Source: Methanobacteriota archaeon
GTDB taxonomy: Archaea > Thermoplasmatota > DTKX01 > VGTL01
Assembly: GCA_016874675.1 (NCBI GenBank)
Contig: VGTL01000015.1
Location: 1-48,067 of the forward strand
Direction: 5' to 3'
DNA length: 48,067 nt
The notes beneath the pieces were generated by a model. The model was not told the DNA's origin. It did not search any database and saw only the letters and a program-made list of their open reading frames with translations. This document shows positions 33,494 to 43,000 of the stretch, one piece after another; position 1 is the stretch's first letter; the number at the start of each line of letters is the position of its first letter. A program made the position numbers and the translations under genes.

Positions 33494-36400
33494 GTGCGAA
33501 AGAAGGGTAGACCCGAGCGCCTGACCGCGATCGCCACCGTACTGCTCCTGACGGGAACAGGCATTGCCGCGCTTGCGGTGACCGGGGAGACCGGCCGCAA
33601 CCCCGGCCTCGACGTGGCGGTGAGCGGGATACCGTCGCACAGGGACCTCGACGACCCGTCGGGCAGCGCCCTCTACCCAACGGGCGGCATGGACGTCACC
33701 GTGTCCGTGAAGAACACCGGCGACACGAGCGCCTCCGGGCCCCTGGTCGACCTGGAGGTCGGAAAGGGCAGCCCGGTGACGAGGTTCTACGCCGACGCCG
33801 AGAGCCCCTCGCTCCCTCCGGGATGGTCGGTGACCAACCTCACGCTTGGTAAGTGGCGCACCACCTCGCGCCAGTACGCCTCCGGGGCCAACTCTGCGTG
33901 GTGCGGGCCCAACGGCACGGCCGGCGTCAACTACGGGCGCGGCTGGGAGGAGGAGATGCACACCACGAACCCCATACCGGTGCCGACCGTCAATCCCCTG
34001 CTCTTTTTCAACCAGCTCTTCTTCACCAAGCTCTTCACCGACGGCGGGTATCTGGAGATAAGGAACACCTCCGTGACGCCGGAGACCTGGGAGCGCGGGG
34101 GCGTCGACAACTGGACGTTCGTCCAGGGCATCTACAACTCGTCGACGGCCATCATCAACCCCATCTCCCAGGATGTGGACTGCTTCGGCGGTGACAGCGC
34201 CGGCTGGCAGAACGTCGGCATATCGCTGCAAAAGTACGCCGGGCGCAGCATCCAGGTCAAGTTCATCTTCTCAAGCTCGAGCACCGTGGGCGGGGCCGTC
34301 AGCGGCTGGTACATCGACGACGTCCAGGTCACGGACGGGATGACCGCGACCTTCAGGGACGATTTCGAGGGCGGATTGGGCAAGTGGACCGCCACGAACA
34401 TGCTCGGGGCCGTGCCGACGGCCTGGCAGACCGTCGGCGAGCCCGCCCCGCCGTACAACGTGTCCAGCACCAGATGCTTCTCCAACATCGAGGACGTAGT
34501 GAACAACACCTACTACCTCGGCGAGGACTCCGCGCTCGTCTCCCCGGACATATCGCTCTCCGGCGTCACGAACGCCCGGCTCTACTTCTGGCACAAGATG
34601 AGGGGGCAGAGCAACGCCGACGGCGGCTTCATCGAGGTCAGGAAGGCCGGCGGCGACTGGACCTACCTGGAGCCGTTCATGAAGCCGTATCCCAGCACGA
34701 TCGACCCAGACTCGCCCTACGGGGACGCCGACGCGTACAACTCGACCGATCTTGCCAGCCCCTGGGTGCGGGCCACATTCGACCTGAGCCCCTACGTCGG
34801 GGGCAACGTCAAGGTCCGCTTCCACTTCTACGCCAACCGCGACGCCGAGGTGTTCCAGGGCTGGTACATCGACGAGGTCACGGTGGTCGCCTGGAACTTC
34901 GTCCAGGTGTACAACCAGTCCCACTCCGTCTCCCCGCTGGGCGTGGGGATGACGGACAACACCACCTTCAACAACATCGACATCACCCAGGAGGGCATGT
35001 ACATCCTCAAGGCCGCGGTGCGGCTCCTGGGAGACACCGTGCCGCAAAACAACATGGGCTACGTGATAATAGAGGTGAGGGACGTCCTCACCCTGGAGCT
35101 CATATTCAACCGGACCATGCCGTACCCCGTCGTCCACGGGCGCGCCGCCGACATCGGGGTGACCGTCTGGAACACCGGGAACAAGGACAACAACATCGTG
35201 CTCGTGAACGGCACGCCCCCGGCGGGGTTCACCGTGTCGTTCAACCGGAGCCAGCTCTTCGTCCCGGCCGGGGCCAAGGCGCTCGTCGGGATGACGGCGA
35301 CGGTGCCCCTCGACCAGCCGGTCGGCACCTACAGCTTCACGCTCAACGCGAGCTCCCGGGTCGACCCCGGGAGCTTCTCCGAGAAGCGGGTGGACCTCCA
35401 GGTGGAGAACGGCCAGCCCACGGCGTTCATCCTCGTCCAGGCCTCCGGGCTGGTCTTCACGCCGATGAGGTTCGACGGGAGGGGGAGCACCGACCCGGAC
35501 GACGACCCGCTGAACTACGACTGGGACTTTGGCGACGGAGAGAGCGGCACCGGGGCCCAGGTCAACCACTCCTTCGCCAGGGCCGGCCTGTACAACGTGA
35601 CCCTGAACGTCTCCGACGGCGGCCCGGGCTCCTTCTCGACCGACTGGAAGATGGTGAACATATCCGACAAGGAGCCGGTGGCGCTCTTCGACATCGACAC
35701 GCCGATGAACAACGGCACCTACCAGAAGGGCACCGTGGTGGTCTTCAACGCCACCCGTTCCCGGGACGAGGCCCCGGCCCTGCTCAACTTCACCTGGGAC
35801 TTCGGCGACAACTCGGACTACTCCCACGGCGCCGTCGTGGGGCACACCTTCCTGGCGGGAGGCATGTTCACGGTGACGCTGACCGTCGCGGACACGGCCG
35901 GCCAGGTGAACGCCTACGCCAGGGACATCATCGTCAACAACCCGCCGGTCGCCAACATATCCTCCCCCCTGGACAACCAGGCGTTCTACACCACCCAGGA
36001 TGTTATCTTCAGCAGCAACGGCTCCCACGACCCCGACGGGAACGCCCTGACGTTCCGCTGGACCGACAACATCCTGGGCGACCTCAGCAGCTCGCCCTTC
36101 TTCAGCAAGACCTTCCCCACGACCGGGCGGCACATCATAACCCTGACCGTGTCCGACGGCAAGGGACCGGCGAGCTACTCCTACGACATCGTCACCATTG
36201 ATATCATCGAGAGGACCAACGAGGCCCCCGCGCTCTCGGACGGGATGGTCGATCCACCCTCGGGCGACGAGGGGACGATGTTCCGCTACACGGTCACCTA
36301 CACCGACCTGGACGGGGACGTGCCCGACAAGCTCCATCTCATCATCGACGGGCGGACCGACACGCCCTACACCATGCTCCCGGTGGACGTGGAAGACAAC

Positions 36401-37576
36401 GATTTCACCGACGGGAAGGACTACTACTACTGCACGACCGCCCTGCGGGGGGAGGACTCTCCCCACAGGTTCTCGTTCGTCACCGCCGACAAGCACGGCT
36501 CCGGGGACGTTGTCTCCGGCACGCTCTCCGGGCCGGTCGTCAAGTGGGTCCGGGACATCGGCAAGGACTCCCCTGACCCGGCGAAGCTGCGCGGGAAGGT
36601 CTACCAGACCGGGCCCCACCGCACATTCCTCTACATAGTCAACAACGTCACGCCCCCCGAGCTGCCGACCGGGAAGCTCGCCCTGGGGCTGGCGTTCACG
36701 ATGAACACCTCGGCCCCCGCCGGCGAGTGGTACTGGGCCAACATCACGGTCCTCTACTCGTCGTACGACTTCAGCCGGTTGAACGAGAGCACGCTCCGCC
36801 TTTACTGGAGCGTGAACGGCGAGCCCTGGGCTCCGGTCCCCGAGTCGGGGCTGGACATGGACGGCCAGGTGCTCTGGATGAGGGTCACCCAGCCCGCCGC
36901 CAAGTTCGCGGTACTGGGCAACCCGGCCTCCACGGGGCCCGTCGGGCCCACCGGAGGCAACGAGACCGCCCCCGACAACACGATGACCTACGTCGCCGTG
37001 GCCGGCTTGGTGGTGGCGGCCCTGGTCATCATGGCCGCGGTGGCCTACCTGCGGAAAAAGCCGGTGGTCCCGCCGGAGCCGGCCCTGCAGCTGGCCGAGG
37101 AGCCTCCCGCGGCGCCGCCCGTGGAGCGAAAGTGGGCCAGGACCGAGGACGTCGCCCGCCCGGAGGCGATGGTCGGGACGTCGGGCGAGGAGGTCAAGGT
37201 GTTCCGCCCCACGGGAGGCCAGGTGAGGGTCTTCCGCCCCGGAGGGGAGGAGAAGATCTTCAAGCCCGCCGAGACCGAGGAGGAGGAGAAGATCTTCCGC
37301 CCGGGGGCGAGGGAAGTGGTCCAGGAGGAGGCCCGGGAGCCCCCGGTTGTCGACGAGGAGGCGCCCCGCGAGAAGGTTGTCGAGTACCAGGAGGGCGTCG
37401 AGGAAGAGGAACCGTCCATGCCCGGGGCGCGGCCCGCCGGGGAGGAGGTCGAGGCCTCGGAGGAGTCGGAGGCGGCGGGGGAGGCCCCTGCCGTGGACAA
37501 GGGGAAGAAGGGCGGCGGGGAGCCGAAGAAGGGCGACGAGTCCCTGGACGACCTTTTGGACGAGCTCAACAAGTAG
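33494..37576 (+). CDS. Giant surface protein: two jelly-roll (MAM/immune-inhibitor-A-like) and several PKD domains, membrane anchor, repeat-bearing cytosolic tail
   Basis: A 1360-residue exported protein. Signal segment: LTAIATVLLLTGTGIAALAV. Two jelly-roll-like domains (about 90-290 and 290-480) end in GWYIDDVQV and GWYIDEVTV. A CARDB/NEW3-like stretch (about 490-640) is followed by PKD modules (about 645-900; YDWDFGDGES, FTWDFGDNSD) and a further beta-rich part. The membrane helix is near 1165-1186. The 174-residue cytosolic tail contains four short repeats around F-R/K-P (VKVFRPTGG, VRVFRPGGE, EKIFKPAET, EKIFRPGAR; residues about 1233-1272) and then a very acidic region ending DDLLDELNK. 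GTG start with a GGGGGAA ribosome site; a hairpin with T-tract follows the stop. Confidence 0.83.
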   Translation: MRKKGRPERLTAIATVLLLTGTGIAALAVTGETGRNPGLDVAVSGIPSHRDLDDPSGSALYPTGGMDVTVSVKNTGDTSASGPLVDLEVGKGSPVTRFYADAESPSLPPGWSVTNLTLGKWRTTSRQYASGANSAWCGPNGTAGVNYGRGWEEEMHTTNPIPVPTVNPLLFFNQLFFTKLFTDGGYLEIRNTSVTPETWERGGVDNWTFVQGIYNSSTAIINPISQDVDCFGGDSAGWQNVGISLQKYAGRSIQVKFIFSSSSTVGGAVSGWYIDDVQVTDGMTATFRDDFEGGLGKWTATNMLGAVPTAWQTVGEPAPPYNVSSTRCFSNIEDVVNNTYYLGEDSALVSPDISLSGVTNARLYFWHKMRGQSNADGGFIEVRKAGGDWTYLEPFMKPYPSTIDPDSPYGDADAYNSTDLASPWVRATFDLSPYVGGNVKVRFHFYANRDAEVFQGWYIDEVTVVAWNFVQVYNQSHSVSPLGVGMTDNTTFNNIDITQEGMYILKAAVRLLGDTVPQNNMGYVIIEVRDVLTLELIFNRTMPYPVVHGRAADIGVTVWNTGNKDNNIVLVNGTPPAGFTVSFNRSQLFVPAGAKALVGMTATVPLDQPVGTYSFTLNASSRVDPGSFSEKRVDLQVENGQPTAFILVQASGLVFTPMRFDGRGSTDPDDDPLNYDWDFGDGESGTGAQVNHSFARAGLYNVTLNVSDGGPGSFSTDWKMVNISDKEPVALFDIDTPMNNGTYQKGTVVVFNATRSRDEAPALLNFTWDFGDNSDYSHGAVVGHTFLAGGMFTVTLTVADTAGQVNAYARDIIVNNPPVANISSPLDNQAFYTTQDVIFSSNGSHDPDGNALTFRWTDNILGDLSSSPFFSKTFPTTGRHIITLTVSDGKGPASYSYDIVTIDIIERTNEAPALSDGMVDPPSGDEGTMFRYTVTYTDLDGDVPDKLHLIIDGRTDTPYTMLPVDVEDNDFTDGKDYYYCTTALRGEDSPHRFSFVTADKHGSGDVVSGTLSGPVVKWVRDIGKDSPDPAKLRGKVYQTGPHRTFLYIVNNVTPPELPTGKLALGLAFTMNTSAPAGEWYWANITVLYSSYDFSRLNESTLRLYWSVNGEPWAPVPESGLDMDGQVLWMRVTQPAAKFAVLGNPASTGPVGPTGGNETAPDNTMTYVAVAGLVVAALVIMAAVAYLRKKPVVPPEPALQLAEEPPAAPPVERKWARTEDVARPEAMVGTSGEEVKVFRPTGGQVRVFRPGGEEKIFKPAETEEEEKIFRPGAREVVQEEAREPPVVDEEAPREKVVEYQEGVEEEEPSMPGARPAGEEVEASEESEAAGEAPAVDKGKKGGGEPKKGDESLDDLLDELNK

Positions 37577-37579
37577 CCG

Positions 37580-39163
37580 TCAGCCGGCGGCGGGGGCCTC
37601 GGCCCCCTTTTTCCTTTTCCGGACGACCCAGTAGGAGATGCCGGCCGCCGCGGCCAGGGCCGTCGCGCCGCCGGCCCAGGCAACGCCCCCGGAGAGCCCC
37701 GCCCCCGGGGGCTGCGCTCCCGGCGGGACCGTGAAGCCGAAGGCGGTGACCAGCGAGGACTTCCCGCCGGCCAGGCTCCTCACGTGGATCGTGTGGTTCC
37801 CCGGCGGTACGTACCCGAGGTCCGCCGTCCAGTTCCCGAACGTCGTCCCGGCGTCGGGGCCCAGGCGCCGCCAGCCCCCGCCGTCCAGCCGGAGCTCGGT
37901 CCTCTCGACCTCCCCCGGGCGGCTCCACGAGAGGCCGGAGGCCCTGGTGGTCCCGGCCCGGGAGGTCGTGACGTTCGTGACGAACGCCTGGAGCGCTATG
38001 TCGGTCGCGGCCACGTCCGTCCGCGCCGCAAGCTCGCAGGCGGCGTAGGCGTCGACCACCCCCCAGCCGAAGTCCCTGTTCCAGAACGGGTCCAGCCCCG
38101 GTTCCGAGGCGTTGCCGCGGCGCTCGGCGGTGGCGCGCAGCATCTCCTTGACGACCGGTGGCGAAAGCTCGCGGTTGGCCTCGAGCAGGAGGGCGCAGAT
38201 GCCGGCCACGAGCGGGGTGGCGTAGGAGGTGCCGCTGCCGCGGGGCCCGTAGCCGTTGCCCGACCCGTCGCCCACGAGGTCGTACTCGGCCTGGGTTATC
38301 CCGGTCCCGGGGGCGCTGACGTCGGGCTTGAGCTCGTCGAAGGGGTCCCCGTCGCCGTTGTCCCGGCGCGGCCCGCGGCTCGAGTAGGGGGCGATGACAT
38401 CGTCGGCGCGGTCGACGGTGTCGTTGTCGTCCGTGGCGCCGACCGCGATGGCCTTGGACGAGGCCGAAAGGCCCGAGAAGCCGTCGTTGGAGGGGCCTTC
38501 GTTGCCGGCCGCGTTGACGACGATGACGCCGGCGTCGACCAGGCGGTCCAGCGCCTGAGAGTAGGGGTCCGAGCCGTCGGAGGAGCCGCCCACGTCGATT
38601 CCCCAGGAGAGCGAGAGCACCTGGATGCCGCGGTACTGTCCGCCCCCCGCCGCCCACTGCTGGTCCCGGTGGTCGAGCGCCCACTGCTCTCCCTGGAGGG
38701 TGGCGTCGTAGAGCTTCACCGGCGAGGGGCCCTCCCCGGGCGCGTATCCGAATATCGTGCCTATGCGGAGCTCGACCAGCCGGGCTTCGGGCGCGGCGCC
38801 CTGGTACCTCTTCTCCGGCGCGCCGGTGCCCATCGCGATGCCGGCGCAGGTGGTGCCGTGGCCGTTGGTGTCGTCGGCGTTGAACGTCCCGTCGCGCGGC
38901 GTGAGGGGGGTCTGGGGCTTGCTGACGTCCACCCCGCCCAGCCACTTGCCGGCGAGGCCCGGGTGGCTGTCGTCCACCCCGGTGTCCATGATGCAGATCG
39001 CCACGCCCTTCCCGGTGTAGCCCAGCTCCCAGGCGGTATGGGGGCTGTACTCGGCCGACTGCCTGGCCCGGACCGCCGGGTTGGCGATGTCGGAGGCGGT
39101 GGCCCCGGAGGCGAGCAGCGCCAGGGCCAGCCCGATCCAGAAGAGCCTGGCCGCGTTCCCCAT
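37580..39163 (-). CDS. Membrane-anchored subtilisin-like serine protease (S8)
   Basis: A 527-residue secreted protease. Signal peptide: LFWIGLALALLASGATA. The catalytic triad is Asp60 (IMDTGVDDSHP), His102 (NGHGTTCAG) and Ser313 (GTSYATPLVAG), with the oxyanion Asn221 in NAAGNEGP. No long pro-domain is present between signal and catalytic domain. After the catalytic domain (to about 385) comes a beta-sandwich of about 90 residues and a C-terminal membrane helix (WAGGATALAAAAGISYWVV) with a Lys/Arg stop. It should act on the outer cell face, possibly on the neighbouring surface proteins. The ATG is 25-26 nt from a TATA centre. Confidence 0.93.
   Translation of the reverse strand: MGNAARLFWIGLALALLASGATASDIANPAVRARQSAEYSPHTAWELGYTGKGVAICIMDTGVDDSHPGLAGKWLGGVDVSKPQTPLTPRDGTFNADDTNGHGTTCAGIAMGTGAPEKRYQGAAPEARLVELRIGTIFGYAPGEGPSPVKLYDATLQGEQWALDHRDQQWAAGGGQYRGIQVLSLSWGIDVGGSSDGSDPYSQALDRLVDAGVIVVNAAGNEGPSNDGFSGLSASSKAIAVGATDDNDTVDRADDVIAPYSSRGPRRDNGDGDPFDELKPDVSAPGTGITQAEYDLVGDGSGNGYGPRGSGTSYATPLVAGICALLLEANRELSPPVVKEMLRATAERRGNASEPGLDPFWNRDFGWGVVDAYAACELAARTDVAATDIALQAFVTNVTTSRAGTTRASGLSWSRPGEVERTELRLDGGGWRRLGPDAGTTFGNWTADLGYVPPGNHTIHVRSLAGGKSSLVTAFGFTVPPGAQPPGAGLSGGVAWAGGATALAAAAGISYWVVRKRKKGAEAPAAG
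37592..37618 (+). terminator. Hairpin and T-tract after the giant PKD gene
   Basis: GGGGGCC (37592-37598) and GGCCCCC (37601-37607) form a stem, followed by TTTTT, CC and TTTT. It begins 15 nt after the stop at 37576. On the other strand the same bases encode the Lys/Arg-rich end of the subtilase, so the terminator lies inside a convergent gene. Confidence 0.7.
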
Positions 39164-39184
39164 CGGTCAATAATGCATTGCGCG

Positions 39185-39193
39185 GATATTAAG
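39185..39193 (-). promoter_or_regulatory. TATA box of the subtilase gene
   Basis: The minus strand reads CTTAATATC, centred 26 nt before the ATG at 39163; leaderless. Confidence 0.7.
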
Positions 39194-39276
39194 CGTTATT
39201 GGTGGGCCCCCGCCCTGCGGGAGACCGCGCAGCAGGCCGGCCAGCACCCGTCCGGCGTGGTCCCGGTCCTCGAACC

Positions 39277-39894
39277 TCAAGGGGCCCTCCCCCCGGTCGG
39301 GCGGCCCCCGACCCTCCGGGCCTCCAGAACCGTCAGCGTCTCGAAAGGGAGCTTCCTGGAGCCGACCGGCCGGAGCGAAAGCCCTCCCGGGGCCCGGAGC
39401 CGCCCGGCGGAGAGCGATGACACCAGGGTGAGGGCCCGGCCCCCCGGCGACAGGTGCGCCTCCACGCCTGCGAGGAAGCGCCGGGCCGGGCCGAGCCCGT
39501 CCGGGCCCCCGTTCACCGACAGGTCGAGCCACCGGTCGCCCGTGACGTCCTCCGGCGAGGTCGGCAGGTAGGGCGGGTTGAAGACCACCATGTCGAACCG
39601 GCCTGATATCCCGTCGAAGAGGTCGGCCGCCACCACCTCCGCCTCCAACCCGTTCCGGGCGATGTTTTGGCGGGCGAGCCGGACCGCGTGGGGGTTTTGG
39701 TCCGTGGCCACCACCCACTCCGCCGTCCGGGCGCAGGCCGCGGCGATGATGCCCGAGCCGGTGCCCACCTCCAGCACGCTGCCCTTCGGCCGGCGGATCG
39801 CCTCGAGGATGAGGAATGTGTCATCCGAGGGGGGATAGACCTCCGGGTGGTCCTCCAGCCGGAGCCCCGGCGCCCCCGCGAGAAACCGCGCCAT
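39277..39894 (-). CDS. HemK/PrmC-like methyltransferase (archaeal Mtq2-type)
   Basis: A 205-residue S-adenosylmethionine-dependent methyltransferase. EVYPPSDDTFLILEAI precedes the fold, as in archaeal and eukaryotic HemK2/Mtq2 proteins that methylate the Gln of the GGQ motif in release factor aRF1. VLEVGTGSGIIAAACA is the SAM-binding loop, VVATDQNPHAVRLARQN the second motif, and VVFNPPYLPTS the NPPY motif that binds the amide substrate. The ATG at 39894 follows a TATA box at 39919-39927 by about 29 nt; the frame stays open upstream but beyond the promoter. The last 30 residues are Arg/Gly-rich. Confidence 0.88.
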   Translation of the reverse strand: MARFLAGAPGLRLEDHPEVYPPSDDTFLILEAIRRPKGSVLEVGTGSGIIAAACARTAEWVVATDQNPHAVRLARQNIARNGLEAEVVAADLFDGISGRFDMVVFNPPYLPTSPEDVTGDRWLDLSVNGGPDGLGPARRFLAGVEAHLSPGGRALTLVSSLSAGRLRAPGGLSLRPVGSRKLPFETLTVLEARRVGGRPTGGRAP

Positions 39895-39918
39895 CCCGGG
39901 CCGCCCATGTTCCTCCGA

Positions 39919-39927
39919 CAATAAAGT
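39919..39927 (-). promoter_or_regulatory. TATA box of the methyltransferase gene
   Basis: The minus strand reads ACTTTATTG. It abuts the plus-strand box at 39926, so the divergent promoters share almost the same bases. Confidence 0.6.
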
Positions 39928-39933
39928 ATTAAT
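39926..39933 (+). promoter_or_regulatory. TATA box of the zinc-ribbon membrane protein gene
   Basis: GTATTAAT, centred about 35 nt before the ATG at 39965; a leader of about 9 nt is predicted. Confidence 0.6.
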
Positions 39934-39964
39934 GGTCCGAGACCGGATATCCCTTGGGACCGCC

Positions 39965-40498
39965 ATGAGATGCCCCAATTGCCAGATGGAAGTGGACCCG
40001 AGCAGGGGGGCGTGCGGATACTGCGGCACACCGGTATACCCGGCCCCAGCGTATGGCCAGTACCCCCAGCCCGCCCCTGGTTACTACCCGCCCCCGGTGT
40101 ACGGTGGCCCCGTCCCGTACTACGGGGTGCCGGCGCCGGTGGTCGGCTACTACGCCCCTCCCCAGAAGACCCTGACCCCCATCGCGGCCGGCATCCTCCT
40201 GCTAATCGGCGGCGTGCTCGCACTGATAAACGGGGCGCTGATTGCCGCCGCCGGGGCGGAGGCGTCCTCCATCGTTCCCGGCATCGAAGAGATGCTCTTC
40301 GCCTGCGCCGCCCTGGAGATAATCTTCTCCATCCTGACGGTCGTTGGAGGCATATGCGCCGTGCAGCGGAAGGTCTGGGGACTGGCACTGGTCGGGTCCA
40401 TATTCGGCATGCTGTCCATAGGACCGCTGTTCCTGTCCTCGATCTTCGGCCTCATCGGGCTCATCCTGGTGGCCGTCACCAAGCAGGAGTTCGACTGA
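39965..40498 (+). CDS. Zinc-ribbon membrane protein with Pro/Tyr-rich linker
   Basis: A 177-residue protein: an N-terminal zinc ribbon (MRCPNCQMEVDPSRGACGYC), a Pro/Tyr/Gly-rich linker of about 50 residues, and four membrane helices (ILLLIGGVLALINGALIAAA, MLFACAALEIIFSILTVVGG, VWGLALVGSIFGMLSIGPLF, SSIFGLIGLILVAVT). The design, a cytosolic zinc ribbon tied to a hydrophobic domain, is common in archaea, but its role is unknown. It resembles in part the tail of the PKD zinc-ribbon protein at 16788. The stop is 10 nt from the convergent gene's stop, with the palindrome AGGGCGCCCT between. Confidence 0.72.
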   Translation: MRCPNCQMEVDPSRGACGYCGTPVYPAPAYGQYPQPAPGYYPPPVYGGPVPYYGVPAPVVGYYAPPQKTLTPIAAGILLLIGGVLALINGALIAAAGAEASSIVPGIEEMLFACAALEIIFSILTVVGGICAVQRKVWGLALVGSIFGMLSIGPLFLSSIFGLIGLILVAVTKQEFD

Positions 40499-40507
40499 GA
40501 GGGCGCC

Positions 40508-42964
40508 CTACTCCTCTTCGGCCCTGGCACGCCGGGAGGCCGGGGCCTTCCGCGCCGGCCTCCTGACGAGCAGCCAGGCGGCGAGCAGGCCCAGTGCGAG
40601 GAGCGCCAGCGCCAGCGAGAAGGCGCCCCTGTCGGCCGACGGGTCCCGGGGGCTCTCGTAGACAGCCACGGTGGAGGCCTCCGCCCGGTTGCCGGCGGTG
40701 TCGAGGGCGCGCACGGAGATTGTGTTTCTGCCGGGCCCCAATGTCGCGGTCCCCGACCAGTCCTCGCCGGTGACGATGCAGCTCCTCCAGGTCCTCCCGT
40801 CGGTGGAGAGCTCCACCGAGGCTATGCCCGAGGGGTCGGACACCCGGCCGGAGACCACGACCTTGGCGACCGGGAGGCGCAGTCCCCGGGGCGGATAGAG
40901 GACAGAGAGGGCCGGCGGGGCGGTGTCCGGCGGCGGGGGTGCGTAGGTCACCGAGAGGAAGGTCGAGTTGAGGTTGCCTGCGGTGTCGGCGGCCCGCACG
41001 AGCACGGTATTGTTGCCCTCCGAAAGGGTCAGCCGGCAGCTCCAGTCCGCCGTGCCGACGGCGTCGGTCCAGGCGAGGCCGTCCAGGCTGAGCTGGACCC
41101 TCGCCAATCCCCCGGCGTCGTTCGCCCGACCGGAGAACTCGACCTCGGGGGTGCCCACGGTCTGCCCGTCCAGGGGGTACAGGACCGATATCTCCGGGGG
41201 CTTGGTGTCGGGGAGCCTGAGGTCGAGCCGGAGCCAGCCCACGCCGGCGTTGCCGGCCCCGTCCGTGGCGCGCACGTAGACGGTGTTCTCCCCCTCCGAG
41301 AGGACCACGGGGAAGCTCCATCCGGCCGTCCCGTTCACGCGGGTCCAGTTCCGGCGGTCGGGGCCCCATTCCACCAGCGCGACCCCGTTCCGGTCGGCGG
41401 CCGTCCCGGACACAGTCACGAGGGGCGTGGCGTGGACAGAGAACTGCGGGGGGGACAGGAACCTGACGTCGGGCGGGAGGGTGTCCCTCTCGACCGAAAG
41501 GTCGACGCGGGCGAGATTGCCGGCGATGTCCCGCGACTCGACCACCGCGGTGTTGTTGCCCTCGGATTCGAGGGCCCACTCCGCCTCGTACGTCCCCGAT
41601 GAGCCCTCCACGGGCGTCCCGTTGAGGAGCACCCGGTCGCCGTTGGTCCGGATCAGCACGGTCAGGTTGAGCGCCGAGGTGAGGTGCCCGGGCGGCGGCC
41701 AGACCGACAGGAAGGGCGGGGTGAGGTCCACCGTGAACGAGACCGAGGTGGCGTTGTCGTTCCCGGAGAGGTCGCGGGCCCTGACCGTCAGGGTGTGCAC
41801 GCCCTCCGGAAGGTCCGAGAGGCAAAAGCTCCACTCGGAGGTCCCGTTCGCCGGCCTCCAGGGCCCGCCGTCGAGCGTCGCCTCGACCGCCTCCAGGCCC
41901 GGCCGGTCGTCGTTGCGGAGGGGGTCCCACGCCGTCCCCGAGGCGGGCGGGGCGCTGGCGTTCAGGACCGAGCCTTCGACGGGGAAGAGGATGAAGACCT
42001 GCGGGGGTGTACCGTCGAGCACGAGCGCGATGTCCGCTCCGATGGAGATATCGGCGAGCTCCCAGGCGGCGCGGCCCTCCGATTCCGCCGAGACGTTGAA
42101 CGGCCCGTGCGCGGCGGTCCCCGAGGCGGACACGGAGGTCGAGATCGCGCGTATCCCGGTCACCATGCCGGTGGCGTTGGCGACATAGGGCGCCGCCGGT
42201 CCATCGGAGGGCGCCACCCGCACGAGGGCGCCCCCGGCCGGGCGGCCCGTGTCCCAGCGGACAAAGACCGACAGCGACCAGGCGATGTCCAGGACGGAGG
42301 TGTCATCGGCCGACACCCGGCCCGGGTCGATGTCGGTGTCGAGGGCCAGGCCCGACGACCCGTTGACCAGCCGCATCGCGGGGCCCTCCCGCGACCCGAA
42401 CCTGGAGCGGAGGAAAGTGGAGTTGGAGCCGTCGAGCACCGCGCCCGTCCCGTTGCCCGGGAAGTCGGAATCGGCGACGACCGGGGAGCAGTCGAGGAGG
42501 TAGAGCGAGCACGGCCGGTCCCGGAAGGTCGTGTTGCTGACGGACGCAAGGGAGGTGGCCACGAGGAGGCCGGCCCCGAGGGGGTCGGTGGCGCAGGTCC
42601 CCGCGCCCGAGATGTCGCACCCGCCGACCGAGAGCCTGGAGCCGGGCAGGGCCCGGACGACGAAGGGCCCGGTGCCGTTGCCTGTCAGCAGGGAGTCGAC
42701 CAGCACCAGCTCGCCCCCCGCCCGGACCTCGAGCACCATCGGTCCCGGCCCGGAGGAGTTGAACCGGACGACCATGTTGTCGAGCTCCAGCCGGCCCCCG
42801 GCCGCCACGGTCAGGTTCTCCTCCAGGAAGAGTATGCCGTCGGAGAGCCGCTGGTAGTCGGTCACCGTCCACTCCCGGGCTGGACCGGCCCGGCCTCCCG
42901 TCCAGGGGAGAGGCATCGCCAGCACAAGCACCAGGACCACCGGGACCGCCGCCGCCAACCGCAT
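40508..42964 (-). CDS. Surface protein with Ig-like repeats and C-terminal membrane anchor
   Basis: An 818-residue exported protein. Signal: AAVPVVLVLVLAMPLPWTGG. About residues 40-240 look like a short parallel beta-helix (repeated SGNGTG, NTTF and DGSNSTF phrases). About 330-760 are five Ig-like modules with the recurring pattern LDGxxW, W-S-F/C, EGxNTVxVRAxDxAGN, joined by PPDxxxLSP linkers. A membrane helix (FSLALALLALGLLAAWLLV) and an Arg/Ala/Glu tail close it. The ATG at 42964 is 25 nt from a TATA centre; the frame remains open through hairpin element 9, giving spurious residues. Binding or scaffold role likely; no enzyme motif seen. Confidence 0.8.
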   Translation of the reverse strand: MRLAAAVPVVLVLVLAMPLPWTGGRAGPAREWTVTDYQRLSDGILFLEENLTVAAGGRLELDNMVVRFNSSGPGPMVLEVRAGGELVLVDSLLTGNGTGPFVVRALPGSRLSVGGCDISGAGTCATDPLGAGLLVATSLASVSNTTFRDRPCSLYLLDCSPVVADSDFPGNGTGAVLDGSNSTFLRSRFGSREGPAMRLVNGSSGLALDTDIDPGRVSADDTSVLDIAWSLSVFVRWDTGRPAGGALVRVAPSDGPAAPYVANATGMVTGIRAISTSVSASGTAAHGPFNVSAESEGRAAWELADISIGADIALVLDGTPPQVFILFPVEGSVLNASAPPASGTAWDPLRNDDRPGLEAVEATLDGGPWRPANGTSEWSFCLSDLPEGVHTLTVRARDLSGNDNATSVSFTVDLTPPFLSVWPPPGHLTSALNLTVLIRTNGDRVLLNGTPVEGSSGTYEAEWALESEGNNTAVVESRDIAGNLARVDLSVERDTLPPDVRFLSPPQFSVHATPLVTVSGTAADRNGVALVEWGPDRRNWTRVNGTAGWSFPVVLSEGENTVYVRATDGAGNAGVGWLRLDLRLPDTKPPEISVLYPLDGQTVGTPEVEFSGRANDAGGLARVQLSLDGLAWTDAVGTADWSCRLTLSEGNNTVLVRAADTAGNLNSTFLSVTYAPPPPDTAPPALSVLYPPRGLRLPVAKVVVSGRVSDPSGIASVELSTDGRTWRSCIVTGEDWSGTATLGPGRNTISVRALDTAGNRAEASTVAVYESPRDPSADRGAFSLALALLALGLLAAWLLVRRPARKAPASRRARAEEE

Positions 42965-42984
42965 GGATGATAATCGGAAGGACT

Positions 42985-42993
42985 GATAATAAG
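42985..42993 (-). promoter_or_regulatory. TATA box of the Ig-like surface protein gene
   Basis: The minus strand reads CTTATTATC, centred 25 nt before the ATG at 42964. Confidence 0.7.
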
Positions 42994-43000
42994 GGTATGG

